From NCBI GenBank assembly GCA_903875225.1, contig CAIQVJ010000081.1:1-60347 (forward strand): a stretch of 60,347 nt of DNA, read 5' to 3'. The DNA comes from an uncultured Pseudomonadota bacterium. Its GTDB lineage: Bacteria > Myxococcota_A > UBA796 > SXON01. Both the position numbers and the translations under genes were made by a program. This document shows positions 28,411-37,514 of this stretch, piece after piece. Position 1 is the first letter of the stretch. Every line of letters starts with the position of its first letter. Below the pieces are notes generated by a model that saw only the letters and a program-made list of their open reading frames with translations, was not told the DNA's origin and did no database searches.

Positions 28411-29690
28411 CGGCTCTCCCAGGCCGCCATCCTGGAGCGCACCGCCGGGCTGATCAGCGCCGGGCCGATGGCGTCGGACCGGGCGACCCCGGCGTCGGTC
28501 AACTCGATCCCATGCTCGGTGCGCCTCGCCAACCCGGCCGCCAGCAACGAACCAACTGCGGGTTCCAACTCGGGGGGCACCTCGACCACCACCTCGCGTG
28601 CGAGGAGCGTGAGGATCAGCCGCCGCCGGGCCTGCTCCGAGGCGTCGAGCCGGATCCCGTGGCTCGCAACCGCGAACTCGGCGTCTGTCCGGGTGATCCA
28701 GTCGTCGAGGATCGCCTCCACCCCGCGCGCCCGCACAGCGTAGTCGGTGGAGTAGTGCAGCCCGCTCGCGTAGCTCCGCGCCCCCACGCCGAGCCCGATC
28801 ATGCCGTCCTCCTGGCACCTGTACGCCCCGGTCGGGGCGCTCTCCGCGGACTTCGTGAACATGCGCATCGAGCATTGCACGTACCCCTCGGCGAGCAGCA
28901 GGTCGCGCCCAGCCAGGTACAGTTGGGTGCGCAACGCATCATCGGGGTTGCGGGCCCGGACAGCCATGCCGGTGAGCGGCCGGACGTAGAGCGGGTAGAG
29001 GTAGATCTCCTCGGGCCTGAATTCCAGCGCGGCTCGCAGGCTGCGCTCCCAGCTCATCGCCGACTGCCCGGGGATCCCATAGATCAGATCGAGGTTCAGC
29101 ACGGCAAAGTCCGCCGCGCGGATGCGGTCGAGCGCTGCCGCCACCTGCACGTTGGACTGCTGCCGCTGTGCGGCCTGCACCTCAGCAGCCTCGAAGCTCT
29201 GCACGCCAATGCTCACCCGCGTGACCCCCGCTGCCTTCAGCACGGCGAGTCGGTCCGGGGTCGCCGTGGCGGGGGAGGTCTCCACGGAAGACGGCCTCCC
29301 GAGCACGCCGAACCCACCCAGGATGTCGAACAGCGACTCGATCTGGCCGGGCTCCAGCATCGTGGGCGTGCCTCCGCCGATGGCGAACCGCTCGAACTGC
29401 GCCGGCCCGATCGCCTGCCGCACCACGGCGGCCTGCCGCCGCAGGGTGCCCAGCCAGGCGCTGACCCGCTCGCCCGGCGGACGGGAGCGGGTGAACAGGT
29501 TGCAGAACCCGCAGCGCATCTCGCAGAACGGCACGTGCAGGTAGAGCGAGAGCGCGCTCCGATCCTCCCTGGACCACAGCTCCGCGAGGTCTACCGCCGG
29601 TTGAATCTCCCGGTACGCCGTCTTGTGGGGGTAGCTGTAGAGGTAGCCCGCGTAGGGAGAGCCCTCGGCGAAAGGCTCGACCCCGGTCAC
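28407..29690 (-). CDS. STM4012-like radical SAM protein (HemN superfamily)
   Basis: The 427-residue protein has HemN-type architecture: SLYLHVPFCEMRCGFCNLF carries the radical SAM cysteines, FAIGGGTPTMLEPGQIESL and VSIGVQSFEAAEVQAAQR are the HemN-like signatures, and LDLIYGIPGQSAMSW follows. The start PYAGYLYSYPHKTAYR is characteristic of the STM4012 group rather than true coproporphyrinogen dehydrogenase; a real hemN is present at 35.2-36.5 kb. It is translated from a GTG (29690) overlapping the murG stop and leads into the STM4011-like gene by GTGA, so murG and both radical SAM genes form one unit. The substrate is not known. Confidence 0.82.
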   Translation of the reverse strand: MTGVEPFAEGSPYAGYLYSYPHKTAYREIQPAVDLAELWSREDRSALSLYLHVPFCEMRCGFCNLFTRSRPPGERVSAWLGTLRRQAAVVRQAIGPAQFERFAIGGGTPTMLEPGQIESLFDILGGFGVLGRPSSVETSPATATPDRLAVLKAAGVTRVSIGVQSFEAAEVQAAQRQQSNVQVAAALDRIRAADFAVLNLDLIYGIPGQSAMSWERSLRAALEFRPEEIYLYPLYVRPLTGMAVRARNPDDALRTQLYLAGRDLLLAEGYVQCSMRMFTKSAESAPTGAYRCQEDGMIGLGVGARSYASGLHYSTDYAVRARGVEAILDDWITRTDAEFAVASHGIRLDASEQARRRLILTLLAREVVVEVPPELEPAVGSLLAAGLARRTEHGIELTDAGVARSDAIGPALISPAVRSRMAAWESR

Positions 29691-30805
29691 CCGGGCACCG
29701 GGAACCGCGCCTCCACGAGATCGGCCACGTGCTCCGCGACGTTCGGTCGACCCAACGACTTCGCGGCCTCCCCCATCCGCTGGAGCACGGCAGGGTCTTC
29801 GAGCAGCTTCCGCATCGCGTCCACCACCCCGCCGGCGTCCAGGCCCTTCTCCACGAACACGACGGCGGCGCCTGCACGTTCGAGGCCCCGCGCGTTGGCC
29901 TCCTGGTGGTTGTCGGTCACGTTGGGAGAGGGGATCAGCACCGATGGCTTCCCGAGTGCACAGAGCTCCGAGAGCGTGCTGGACCCGGCCCGCGCGAGCA
30001 CGAGATCGGCGATCGCATAGGCCTCGCCCATCTTGTCCTCGTAGTCCCGCACGCACACCGTGGCCGGGAGCGTGCCGAGGCTCGCCTCGTAGGAGGCCAG
30101 CACCTCGGCGTGGTACCGGGGCCCGGTGATGTGGAGGATCTGCGGCCAGAGTGTCCCCTCCCCGCGCCAGGCCAGCGCCGCACCGCGGGCGACCTCGTTG
30201 ATCGTCGCGGCGCCCAGAGAGCCGCCGACGATCAACAACGTGGGGCGTGCAGGATCCAGGTTGTACCGGAGCGCGGCCGTCGCGCGGTCGCCGACCAGCA
30301 CCTTCGGGTTCACCGGGCACCCCACGAGGAGCCGCTCCACCTTCCCGGGGATCTTGGTGAGGCTCTCGGGAAAGGTCACCAACACCAGGCTCGCCACCCG
30401 GGCACACAGGCGGTTGGCGAGACCGGGCGTGGCGTTGGCCTCGTGGATCACGCTGGGCACGCCGAGGAGCGCAGCGCCCAGCACGGTGGGCGCCATGACG
30501 TAGCCGCCCACGCCGAGCACCAGCGTGGCCCCCTCCGCCTTGACCTGCGCCCTCGTCCTCCAGGCGGCGCGCACCAGCCGGAACCCGAAGCCGACCTTGG
30601 CGAGCAGCCCTGCACGCGGAAAAGCGAGCGCCTCCACAGCCCGGAACGTGTAGCCACGCTGCGGGGCCACGCGCCCCTCGAGCCGGCTGGCCTCACCGAA
30701 GTAGATGACGGTGTGCCCGCGTGCCCGCAGCGCATCTCCCATCGCGAGCGCTGGGTAGACATGGCCGCCGGTGCCGCCGCCGGCGAGCAGGATCGTGTGG
30801 GGCAT
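29687..30805 (-). CDS. murG: MurG, lipid II-forming GlcNAc transferase
   Basis: The peripheral inner-membrane enzyme adds GlcNAc from UDP-GlcNAc to lipid I to make lipid II in peptidoglycan synthesis. The 372-residue protein keeps all family signatures: LLAGGGTGGHVYPALA (donor/acceptor loop), GVGGYVMAPTVLGA, HEANATPGLANR, LLIVGGSLGA, and RAGSSTLSELCALGKPSVLIPSP followed by DNHQEANA in the UDP-GlcNAc pocket. The ATG at 30803-30805 has GGAG six bases upstream. It is unusual that murG is not in a division/cell-wall (dcw) cluster; no other cell-wall gene is near. Instead it overlaps the STM4012-like radical SAM gene downstream. Confidence 0.95.
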   Translation of the reverse strand: MPHTILLAGGGTGGHVYPALAMGDALRARGHTVIYFGEASRLEGRVAPQRGYTFRAVEALAFPRAGLLAKVGFGFRLVRAAWRTRAQVKAEGATLVLGVGGYVMAPTVLGAALLGVPSVIHEANATPGLANRLCARVASLVLVTFPESLTKIPGKVERLLVGCPVNPKVLVGDRATAALRYNLDPARPTLLIVGGSLGAATINEVARGAALAWRGEGTLWPQILHITGPRYHAEVLASYEASLGTLPATVCVRDYEDKMGEAYAIADLVLARAGSSTLSELCALGKPSVLIPSPNVTDNHQEANARGLERAGAAVVFVEKGLDAGGVVDAMRKLLEDPAVLQRMGEAAKSLGRPNVAEHVADLVEARFPVPG

Positions 30806-30874
30806 CAAATCTCCGATCCGCAATTCCTAACCCGGCGCGTTGTCATCCCGACGCTGCGTGGCTACCCCGGGCGC

Positions 30875-31531
30875 ATGCCCACGACACCGTCTGCCCCCCC
30901 CGACGCCCCGACGATCCCCTCGACCTTCGTGGACGCCGAGACGCGCCCTGAACCCCACCTGGCCGCGCTCGGCCCCCGCTTCCTCAAGGGCCTGGCCATG
31001 CGGGCCGCCGGCCGCATCGACGAGGCGCTCGAGGTGTTCAACCAGGTGCTCCTCGTGGAGCCGCGCCTGCCGGAGCCCCGCATGGAGCGCGGGCGCATCC
31101 GGCTGGAGATGGGCCAACTCGAGGACGCCGAGGAGGACGTGCGCGAGGCGATCCGCGTGCTGGACGGCGGCGGCCAGTGGTCTGAAGATGTGGCGGAGAA
31201 CGTGGTGCAGGCGCTCGCCTGGGGGCTCCTCGGCGAGATCCTCAAGGAGAAGGCGAGCACGGACGACGTCGTGTTCGGCGACGAGGCGACCTTCCGTACC
31301 CTGCTGGCGCAGAGCCGGGCCGCGTTCGCCCGCGCTGCCGAACTCGATCCGACCGACACCACGAGCCAGATCAACGCCCTGGAGCTCTCGGAGGAGGCAG
31401 AAGCCAAGGCCGAGATGACCGGCGACTTCCTGATGGACCTGCTCCCGAACGTGCCCGTCGAGAAGGCCAGCCCGGTGGTGGACCCCGACGAGCCCGACGA
31501 CGACGAGCCGGGCGGCTATTCAGAGGGGTAG
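30875..31531 (+). CDS. TPR-repeat protein
   Basis: A 218-residue cytoplasmic protein. Residues 25-175 consist of TPR-like helix pairs (LKGLAMRAAGRIDEALEVFNQVLLVEPRLPEPRM and MGQLEDAEEDVREAIRVLD), with a third, looser unit near ARAAELDPTDTTS. The C-terminal 30 residues are acidic (VVDPDEPDDDEPGGYSEG). It is divergent from murG with 69 bp between starts and convergent with a lipoprotein gene. It probably acts as a protein-binding scaffold; no partner is indicated. Confidence 0.75.
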   Translation: MPTTPSAPPDAPTIPSTFVDAETRPEPHLAALGPRFLKGLAMRAAGRIDEALEVFNQVLLVEPRLPEPRMERGRIRLEMGQLEDAEEDVREAIRVLDGGGQWSEDVAENVVQALAWGLLGEILKEKASTDDVVFGDEATFRTLLAQSRAAFARAAELDPTDTTSQINALELSEEAEAKAEMTGDFLMDLLPNVPVEKASPVVDPDEPDDDEPGGYSEG

Positions 31532-31554
31532 GCCACTCTCCCGCGTCGGAGCGG

Positions 31555-32742
31555 CTACCAGAGCGAGCACCCCCACGTGGGCAGCACCCCGGCATCGTCC
31601 AGGACGGCGTCGGCCGGGACGTCGCGCGCAGATGGCAAGGTGGGGATCGGCCCGAAGTCCTCCACGTTCTCCGCGTACCAGTCGTCCACGTCGGCGCGGG
31701 TGTACTCCTCGCCGAACCCGGTGAATTCTGCGTCCTGGTGCGTCGGGAGCCCGCTCAGCCACACGGAGACCTCGGCCTCGTCCACGCCCCACTCCCGCGC
31801 CAGCCGACCGGGCGTCGGGGCCAGGAAGGTCCCGGCGAGGAGCTCACCCCACTGGTGTACGTCGTACCCGGTCCAGTCCACCGCGCTCGGGTCCGCCGCG
31901 CGGCTGGCGTCGATCGAGGCCTGCATGGCGTCGAGCTGCACCAGGAATTCCTGGGCAGAGAGGTACGGCGCAACGGTCGGGTTCGTGTCGAGCCCGCGCT
32001 GCAGGTTCATCTCGTGGCACCACATGCAGCGCCCCGGCTGGCCCGCCGGGCTGACAGCCGGGTCCGCGCTCGGGATCAGCGCACCCGCAGCATCGTAGGC
32101 CGCGAACCGCTGCTGCAGGCTCGGCATCACGTCCACCGCATCGAACTCCAGCGGCATGAAGGTCCCCTGCTCGATCGACCCGCTCCCGTCCTGCGCGAGA
32201 AGACCGACATCGGCGACTGCGCCCGTGGCCGGCTGCAGGGTGACGAGCCTCTCGCCCCCCACCAGCAGCGACTGGGTGACGGCGTAGGAGAGCGCAGCCT
32301 CCCCGAGGTGCGCCTCCTGCCACTCGGAGAGCGTGGGACAGGCGCCGGTGATCGCGTAGTAGCGCCACGGCTCGTAGAGCACCTTCATCAGGAACCTGCC
32401 CACGTCCATCCCCCCGAAAACCCGCACCTCGTCTGCCTCACGAAGCGGGGCGAGCGCGTCCGCGACGGCAGCCGACGCCGGCTCGGGAAAACCCGCCGCA
32501 CCGAGGTCCAGCGTGAAGAGTGCGCCGTCGGGCCCTGTGTCCTGCGCTTCGATCATCGCGGCGGTCGGTGAACCGCCCAGGTCCGAGATCGCCCAGGTGA
32601 GCCCGGCAGCGGCACGGTCCCACGTGTCCCCGTCGTAGCCCCGCACCCACCGGAGCGGCATCTGCAGCGGAGCATCGGTGCCGGGCGTGCCCGCCGGGCC
32701 GCGGCAGGCCGCGAGCAGAACGAGCCATGCGATGGGCACCAT
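31555..32742 (-). CDS. Lipoprotein with single c-type heme motif
   Basis: A 395-residue exported protein. The lipobox is LVLLAAC and the body is acidic and aromatic-rich. It contains one CMWCHE (CxxCH) heme-binding motif in the middle (GRCMWCHEMNLQRGLD), with a possible distal Met nearby, but no other recognisable domain. It resembles the cytochrome-like lipoproteins described only as hypothetical in myxobacteria. It lies 11 bp downstream of hemA on the same strand and so may be co-transcribed with the heme genes. Redox function is inference from one motif. Confidence 0.65.
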   Translation of the reverse strand: MVPIAWLVLLAACRGPAGTPGTDAPLQMPLRWVRGYDGDTWDRAAAGLTWAISDLGGSPTAAMIEAQDTGPDGALFTLDLGAAGFPEPASAAVADALAPLREADEVRVFGGMDVGRFLMKVLYEPWRYYAITGACPTLSEWQEAHLGEAALSYAVTQSLLVGGERLVTLQPATGAVADVGLLAQDGSGSIEQGTFMPLEFDAVDVMPSLQQRFAAYDAAGALIPSADPAVSPAGQPGRCMWCHEMNLQRGLDTNPTVAPYLSAQEFLVQLDAMQASIDASRAADPSAVDWTGYDVHQWGELLAGTFLAPTPGRLAREWGVDEAEVSVWLSGLPTHQDAEFTGFGEEYTRADVDDWYAENVEDFGPIPTLPSARDVPADAVLDDAGVLPTWGCSLW

Positions 32743-32752
32743 GCCCAGGGGA

Positions 32753-33847
32753 CTATCCGGCGATGGCCTCGTCGCGCAGCAACGTGATCATCCGGTGGCT
32801 GTACTGACGGAGCGCGCCCCGTGCAGCGGCCACCACACGCCGTTGCTGGTCCTCGCTCAGCTCCCCGACCGCCCCTGCGAGCAGCGCCGCGAGCTCCTGC
32901 TCGAGGAACTGATCCCGCAGCGCCTGCACCCCGGCCAGGCCACGATGCGGCGCGCGCACGCGGCGGAGCATGGCGCCGAGCTCCTGCTCCACGGCCCGCT
33001 CCGCCTCGCTCACGCGCGAGGGAGAGAGCCGAAGCTCGTCGCCGGCCAGGAGCCCGTCCAGGCCGATCGCCTCCCCGCTCGCCTGCGGTGGCAGCCCGAG
33101 ATCGACGACATGCCGGTGCGTGGGCCCAGCCACGAACCACGGGGTCGGCCCTGCCGTGCAGAGGACGATCGCCTCGTGTTCACCGATCGCGCTCAGCGGC
33201 AGCGTACCCGGCTTGGGCGTGCGGTTGTACACCACCGGCTCGGCCCAGCCCGCCCGGCGTAGCGACGCGATCACGCGCCCACCGATCGCCCCGGCGCCCA
33301 CCACGCCCACCGGCCGGCTGCGATCCGCGCCGCGAGCCTGCAGTGCCAGCACCGCGAGGTGCCCGAGCCCCCGATTGGCACGCACGAACCCACGCTCCCG
33401 ACCTTCCGCGAGCAGGTGGGCGGTGGCCTGTTGCAGCGTGTTGAGGAGGAGGCAGCTCCTCCCCTGTGCCCGGGCGGCGTCGAAGGCGGCAGTGACCTGC
33501 CCGCCCACGTCGGCCTCGCCCTGCACGAACGACTCGAGGCCGACGGAGACGCGCAGGGTGTGGCGGAGCGCATCCGAGCCCGTGTACGTCAAGGGAAGCC
33601 CGGCGTTCCCGACTCGCGCGCCGACCATCGACTGCAGGAGTGAGCCGGTCCAGCCAGGGTGCTCGCCCGCAGCGAGCCAGAGTGACCGGGCGCAGGTGTG
33701 CACCTCTACGAGACCGGTCACCCCCTGCGCGCGGAGTCGGGCCATCGCGGTCTCGTCCACCGGCGCAGAGGCGCGGACGCGGACGGCCGTGGGCGCATCC
33801 CGGAACGAGAGGCTCACGGCGGCGAGGCTGAGGTCTTCAGGCAACAT
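32753..33847 (-). CDS. hemA: Glutamyl-tRNA reductase (divergent)
   Basis: The enzyme reduces glutamyl-tRNA to glutamate-1-semialdehyde, the first committed step of heme synthesis. The 364-residue protein keeps the catalytic cysteine C52 (EVHTCARS in place of the usual ELSTCNRxE), the helix GLESFVQGEADVGGQV, and the NADPH-binding GVVGAGAIGGRVIASL. It is about 60 residues shorter than most GluTR and the tRNA-binding parts are divergent, as seen in other deltaproteobacterial forms. It overlaps the hemG gene by 11 bp, so hemN-hemG-hemA is one operon. Confidence 0.85.
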   Translation of the reverse strand: MLPEDLSLAAVSLSFRDAPTAVRVRASAPVDETAMARLRAQGVTGLVEVHTCARSLWLAAGEHPGWTGSLLQSMVGARVGNAGLPLTYTGSDALRHTLRVSVGLESFVQGEADVGGQVTAAFDAARAQGRSCLLLNTLQQATAHLLAEGRERGFVRANRGLGHLAVLALQARGADRSRPVGVVGAGAIGGRVIASLRRAGWAEPVVYNRTPKPGTLPLSAIGEHEAIVLCTAGPTPWFVAGPTHRHVVDLGLPPQASGEAIGLDGLLAGDELRLSPSRVSEAERAVEQELGAMLRRVRAPHRGLAGVQALRDQFLEQELAALLAGAVGELSEDQQRRVVAAARGALRQYSHRMITLLRDEAIAG

Positions 33848-35153
33848 TTTCGCTCCTGTTGGCGTGTTCGCGCCAGAGGCGGTCAGCAGCTACGAATCCA
33901 GCGGCGGCAGCGTCGTTCATCGCGCCGCAGCCACACCACGCACCCGCCAGCGCCAGGCCCGGCGGCAGCGTGCCGAGGATGGCCTCGACGCGCCTTGCGT
34001 GCCCCGGCTCGGGGATGGGGACAGCGCGGGGATGACGCATCACCTGCAGATCGGCGACGGTCACCTCCTTGCCGGTGAGCGCGCGGTGCTCGTCCTTCAA
34101 GCGCTGGGTGATCGCCTGTGCGTCCAGCGTGGCGTCGTCCGGCCGGCGCGTGCCGCCGAACATGCTCGTGAATGCGCGCATGCCAGCCGGAGCGCGGCCC
34201 GGGAAGATGTCGGAGGAGAACAACGTTCCGAGCATCGGGCGCGCCTCCCGGAAGGGCGAGAGCCAGCCGAAACCCCGCGGAAAGGCCGCATCGGGTGCGA
34301 TCCAGTGCGCAACCGCGAGCGGCGAGTACCGGATGCCCGTGAGGCCATCGGCGGCGTCGGGCACGAGGTCCGCGAGGAGGCGTGCGGCCGTGGGCGCATG
34401 CGTGGCGACGAGGATGCCGTCTGCCCGCTGGAGCTTCTCGCGGGTCTCGACGAGCCAGCCGGCCTGATCCCGCCGGATCCGGCCGACCTCCTCGGTCATG
34501 AAGGACCCGGCACCGAGCTTCGCGCGGGCGGCCTCCGCGATGGCTCCCATGCCCTCGTCGAAGGCGTAGGTGCCGGATGGACGGCCCTTTGGCAGCGAGC
34601 GGACCGCGGCGAACACCGACCCGTGCGCCCGCACGGCCGCGGTGAGCGCGGGGAACGCAGTCTCCATCTCGACCTCGGCCGGGCTGGCGGCCCAGATCCC
34701 GGTGAGCATCGCGTCTCCGGGACCATCCGCGAACGCCTCGCCAAAGCGTCCGGCCAGGAATTCACGCACGGACATACCGGCCGGGACGTCGCCCCGTCGG
34801 AACATCCCGCTCGCAACGCCCCAGATCTCGGCGAGGCTCAAGGCCATCGGCCCGGCCTTCACGAGCCGGCCCCGACTCACGATGTAGCGGTTGCTGGCGG
34901 CGGCGCCGAGCTTGATGACCTTGTCGCCGATCCCGAGCTCCGACGCCAGCTCGAACATCGATTCGGCGCGGCTTGTGAACGAGTGCGGTCCGACCTCGAT
35001 GCGCCAGCCATCCCGAACCAGGGTGTGCGCCTTGCCACCGGCGGGCTCGGGATCGATGATGCGGACCGTGGCGCCGAGGCTGTTGAGCCGCACGGCAGCA
35101 GCGATACCGGCGATACCGGCGCCGATGATCACGATGGTGGGGGCGGTGCTCAT
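33837..35153 (-). CDS. hemG: FAD-dependent protoporphyrinogen oxidase
   Basis: The 438-residue flavoprotein oxidises (proto)porphyrinogen IX, or coproporphyrinogen in the alternative pathway. The N-terminal Rossmann motif IVIIGAGIAGIAAAVRL binds FAD, followed by KAHTLVRDGWRIEVGPHSF, the family's glycine/acidic pattern, and the C-terminal second FAD contact LALAGAWCGCGAMNDAAAAGFVAADRL. It overlaps hemN by ATGA and hemA by 11 bp. The name hemG is used for the FAD type; it could also be called hemY. Confidence 0.88.
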   Translation of the reverse strand: MSTAPTIVIIGAGIAGIAAAVRLNSLGATVRIIDPEPAGGKAHTLVRDGWRIEVGPHSFTSRAESMFELASELGIGDKVIKLGAAASNRYIVSRGRLVKAGPMALSLAEIWGVASGMFRRGDVPAGMSVREFLAGRFGEAFADGPGDAMLTGIWAASPAEVEMETAFPALTAAVRAHGSVFAAVRSLPKGRPSGTYAFDEGMGAIAEAARAKLGAGSFMTEEVGRIRRDQAGWLVETREKLQRADGILVATHAPTAARLLADLVPDAADGLTGIRYSPLAVAHWIAPDAAFPRGFGWLSPFREARPMLGTLFSSDIFPGRAPAGMRAFTSMFGGTRRPDDATLDAQAITQRLKDEHRALTGKEVTVADLQVMRHPRAVPIPEPGHARRVEAILGTLPPGLALAGAWCGCGAMNDAAAAGFVAADRLWREHANRSENVA

Positions 35154-36508
35154 GCTGTCTCCGAATAGCGGCGCTCGCCGACGTCCGACTCAAAATAGCT
35201 GTCGAACACCGAGCACACGTTGCGAATGAAGTGGCGTCCGAGGGGGGTGACCTCGACGCCGTCGTCCCGAACGACCACGAGGCCGTCGGCGATGTGGGCC
35301 TCGAGCCGCGCCCGCTCGCTCGCGAACGCCCCCGGCGCGAAGCGGACCCGGAAATTGCAGAAGAGGTCCATGATCACGCGGCGCCGCTCGAGATCCTCCG
35401 CAGAGAGCACGAAGCCGCGCTCGATTGGAAGCTCGCCGTTGGTGACCCGATCGCTCCAGGTCGCCCGGTTCTTGTGGTCCTGCGCGTACACCCCGCCGAA
35501 GTTGCCGATGGCGCTCACCCCGAGCCCGATCTGGTCCAGCCCGGCGCGCGTGGTGTAGCCCATGAAGTTGCGCTGGAGGGTTCCGCTGGCCTGGGCTTCG
35601 AGCAGCGCATCTCCCGGGAGCGCGAAGTGGTCCATGCCGATCGCCTCGTACCCGGCGCCGCGGAGGGCACCTGCGGCGATGGCGAAGAGTCGTGCCTTCA
35701 GGTCGGCCTCGGGTAGGCCCTGCTTTGCGACGACCTTCTGCGCGGGCTTCATCCAGGGCACATGCGCGTACAGGAACAGCGCGACCCGGGTCGGGCGCAT
35801 CGCCACGACGGTCTCCAGCGTGGCGCGAAAGGTCTCCTCGGTCTGGTGGGGCAGCCCGTACATCAGGTCGAAGTTCAGATCGAAGTTGCCCTGGCTGCGC
35901 AGCGTCTGCACCGCGGACCAGGTCATCTCGGTGGTCTGGTGGCGCTTGACGGCCTTGAGCACGACCGGATCGAAGTCCTGCACGCCGAGGCTGAACCGGT
36001 TGAACCCGAGCGCCACCAGGCGCTCGAGGTACTCGGCGTCGATGGTGCGGGGATCGACCTCGATCGAGAAGTCGCCATCCGGCGCGAAGGGGAAGCGCTC
36101 CCGCAGGCCGAGGATCAACCGCTCCATCAGGTCGGGCAGCAGGAAGGTCGGCGTGCCGCCGCCGAGCGCAAGCTGCGCGAGCGTGCGCCCCGGGCGAAGC
36201 TGCGCGGCGTAGAGATCCGCCTCGCGCAGGAGCAGGTCGACGTACTCGGCGCCGACGCTGCGCCGCGTGGTGATCTCGACGTGACAGCCGCAGTAGAGGC
36301 ACAGGGAGCGGCAGAACGGGATGTGCGCATAGAGCGCCATCGGCCCGGTGCCGGAGGCCAGGGCGCGCTGCACCTCGGCCATAGCGATGGGCCCGAACTG
36401 GGGCGCCGTGGGAAAGCTCGTGTAGCGCGGCGCGCGGGTGCGATACCGCGCTACGAGGTCGGCGCCGGGGGCGTTCCGGGACTCAACGGGGGCGGGATTG
36501 GCGATCAT
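35150..36508 (-). CDS. hemN: Oxygen-independent coproporphyrinogen III oxidase
   Basis: The radical SAM enzyme decarboxylates coproporphyrinogen III to protoporphyrinogen IX without oxygen, consistent with heme synthesis in anoxic conditions. The 452-residue protein has the RYTSFPTAPQF start of true HemN, the cluster C66, C70, C73 (and C75) in PFCRSLCLYCGC, ALGGGTPTFLLPDLMERL, and the HemN-specific C-terminus (GLGVSAIGNFGGVYAQ and RGFVLSAEDLERRRVIMDLFCN). It heads the operon hemN-hemG-hemA. Confidence 0.95.
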   Translation of the reverse strand: MIANPAPVESRNAPGADLVARYRTRAPRYTSFPTAPQFGPIAMAEVQRALASGTGPMALYAHIPFCRSLCLYCGCHVEITTRRSVGAEYVDLLLREADLYAAQLRPGRTLAQLALGGGTPTFLLPDLMERLILGLRERFPFAPDGDFSIEVDPRTIDAEYLERLVALGFNRFSLGVQDFDPVVLKAVKRHQTTEMTWSAVQTLRSQGNFDLNFDLMYGLPHQTEETFRATLETVVAMRPTRVALFLYAHVPWMKPAQKVVAKQGLPEADLKARLFAIAAGALRGAGYEAIGMDHFALPGDALLEAQASGTLQRNFMGYTTRAGLDQIGLGVSAIGNFGGVYAQDHKNRATWSDRVTNGELPIERGFVLSAEDLERRRVIMDLFCNFRVRFAPGAFASERARLEAHIADGLVVVRDDGVEVTPLGRHFIRNVCSVFDSYFESDVGERRYSETA

Positions 36509-36561
36509 CTGGGGCCTGTGGGTGCGCTACACCTGCTCAATGCAAGCCCCGTGCCGTGGCC

Positions 36562-37278
36562 CTACAACCCAGCCAGGACCGCATCCGTGATGATCACGGG
36601 GTAGGTGTACCCGGCCCCGTAGTCCTGGTCGACCGCCACGGTACCGGTCACCTGGACGTGCTGGCCGACCGCCGCGGTGTCGTTGGTGGTCACCGTGAGA
36701 TCGTCGGTACCGGTCTGGATGTGGAGCCAGTTGTGCCCGAGCACGCCCTTGGTGGACTTGACGACGTTGCCAGACACCGTGACCTTCTGGCCCGCCAGCT
36801 TCTTGCGGTCCGCGACAATCGCCGCGATGGTCTGGGTGTCCGGCCCCGTGGAAGCGGGGAGCGCGGCCGCCGGCGTGTCGCTGGCTGGCATCATCGCGGC
36901 GGGCATCCCTGCAGGTGCGGCGTTCGCAGCGGGCGCCGAACCGTCGTCGATCGACGGCACGAAGTACACGAGCGCGAAGTCCCGAGACAGTGTGTCGCTG
37001 TGGAACTTGGTCATCGGCATCGCGGTGCTGAAGCTCACCGTGGCACCGACAGCCGGGGCCGTGCCCGGAGCGGCGGCCCAGGAGTCCGTGCCATCTGCGG
37101 CGTGCACCCGCGTGTACGTGTACTCGCCGGCGGGGATGGTCTCGGCGACGACGCCGGAGATGGTCCCGCCAGCGGGCGCGGCTGCGGCCGCGGGGGCGGC
37201 TGCGGGGGCAACCACCGGGTCGGCAACGGGGGCGGGGGCGGGGGCGGGATTGCAGGCGATGAGCGCGAAGAGCAACAT
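36562..37278 (-). CDS. Lipoprotein with two OB-fold-like domains
   Basis: A 238-residue exported protein with an early lipobox (MLLFALIAC) and Ala/Pro-rich linkers. Residues 38-108 (GGTISGVVAETIPAGEYTYTR to FALVYFVPS) match the OB-like fold of NrfJ-type proteins that accompany cytochrome c nitrite reductase genes. Residues 145-238 form a second OB-like barrel (KLAGQKVTVSGNVVKSTKG). A GGAG precedes the start. It lies between the heme operon and the decaheme gene, which suggests a role in cytochrome biogenesis or in metal/redox sensing; this is inference. Confidence 0.68.
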   Translation of the reverse strand: MLLFALIACNPAPAPAPVADPVVAPAAAPAAAAAPAGGTISGVVAETIPAGEYTYTRVHAADGTDSWAAAPGTAPAVGATVSFSTAMPMTKFHSDTLSRDFALVYFVPSIDDGSAPAANAAPAGMPAAMMPASDTPAAALPASTGPDTQTIAAIVADRKKLAGQKVTVSGNVVKSTKGVLGHNWLHIQTGTDDLTVTTNDTAAVGQHVQVTGTVAVDQDYGAGYTYPVIITDAVLAGL

Positions 37279-37460
37279 GAGAGACTCCTGGTGCCGCGGA
37301 GCGCGGCGTTCGATTCAGCTACGTAGCGAGGTCGCGGCCGCAGTGTGCAAGACACGTGCCGAGGGAAAGCACGGTGCTGATGAGTGTGTGGGCTGAATCA
37401 CACATCCGTAATGTGGCGGCTCACCCATGTTGCGGCGCCCGCCGCGGCCCGAGCCCAGAA

Positions 37461-37490
37461 ACAAGACCGCCCCCGGCTTCCCGAGGGCGG
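37461..37490 (-). terminator. Terminator after the cytochrome region
   Basis: On the minus strand, CCGCCC and GGGCGG (with an internal CCGGG/CCCGG-like stem) are followed by TCTTGTTTCT, 25 bp after the decaheme stop codon. This fits a rho-independent terminator closing the cytochrome transcript. The rest of the gap to the OB-fold gene (37279-37460) shows nothing else. Confidence 0.65.
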
Positions 37491-37514
37491 CTTGTACAAC
37501 GATCGGCGTCGTGG

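Noticed and set aside
28407..29690. Second hemN
   Set aside because: The radical SAM core is HemN-like but the N-terminal PYAGYLYSYPHK signature and the operon point to the STM4012 group.
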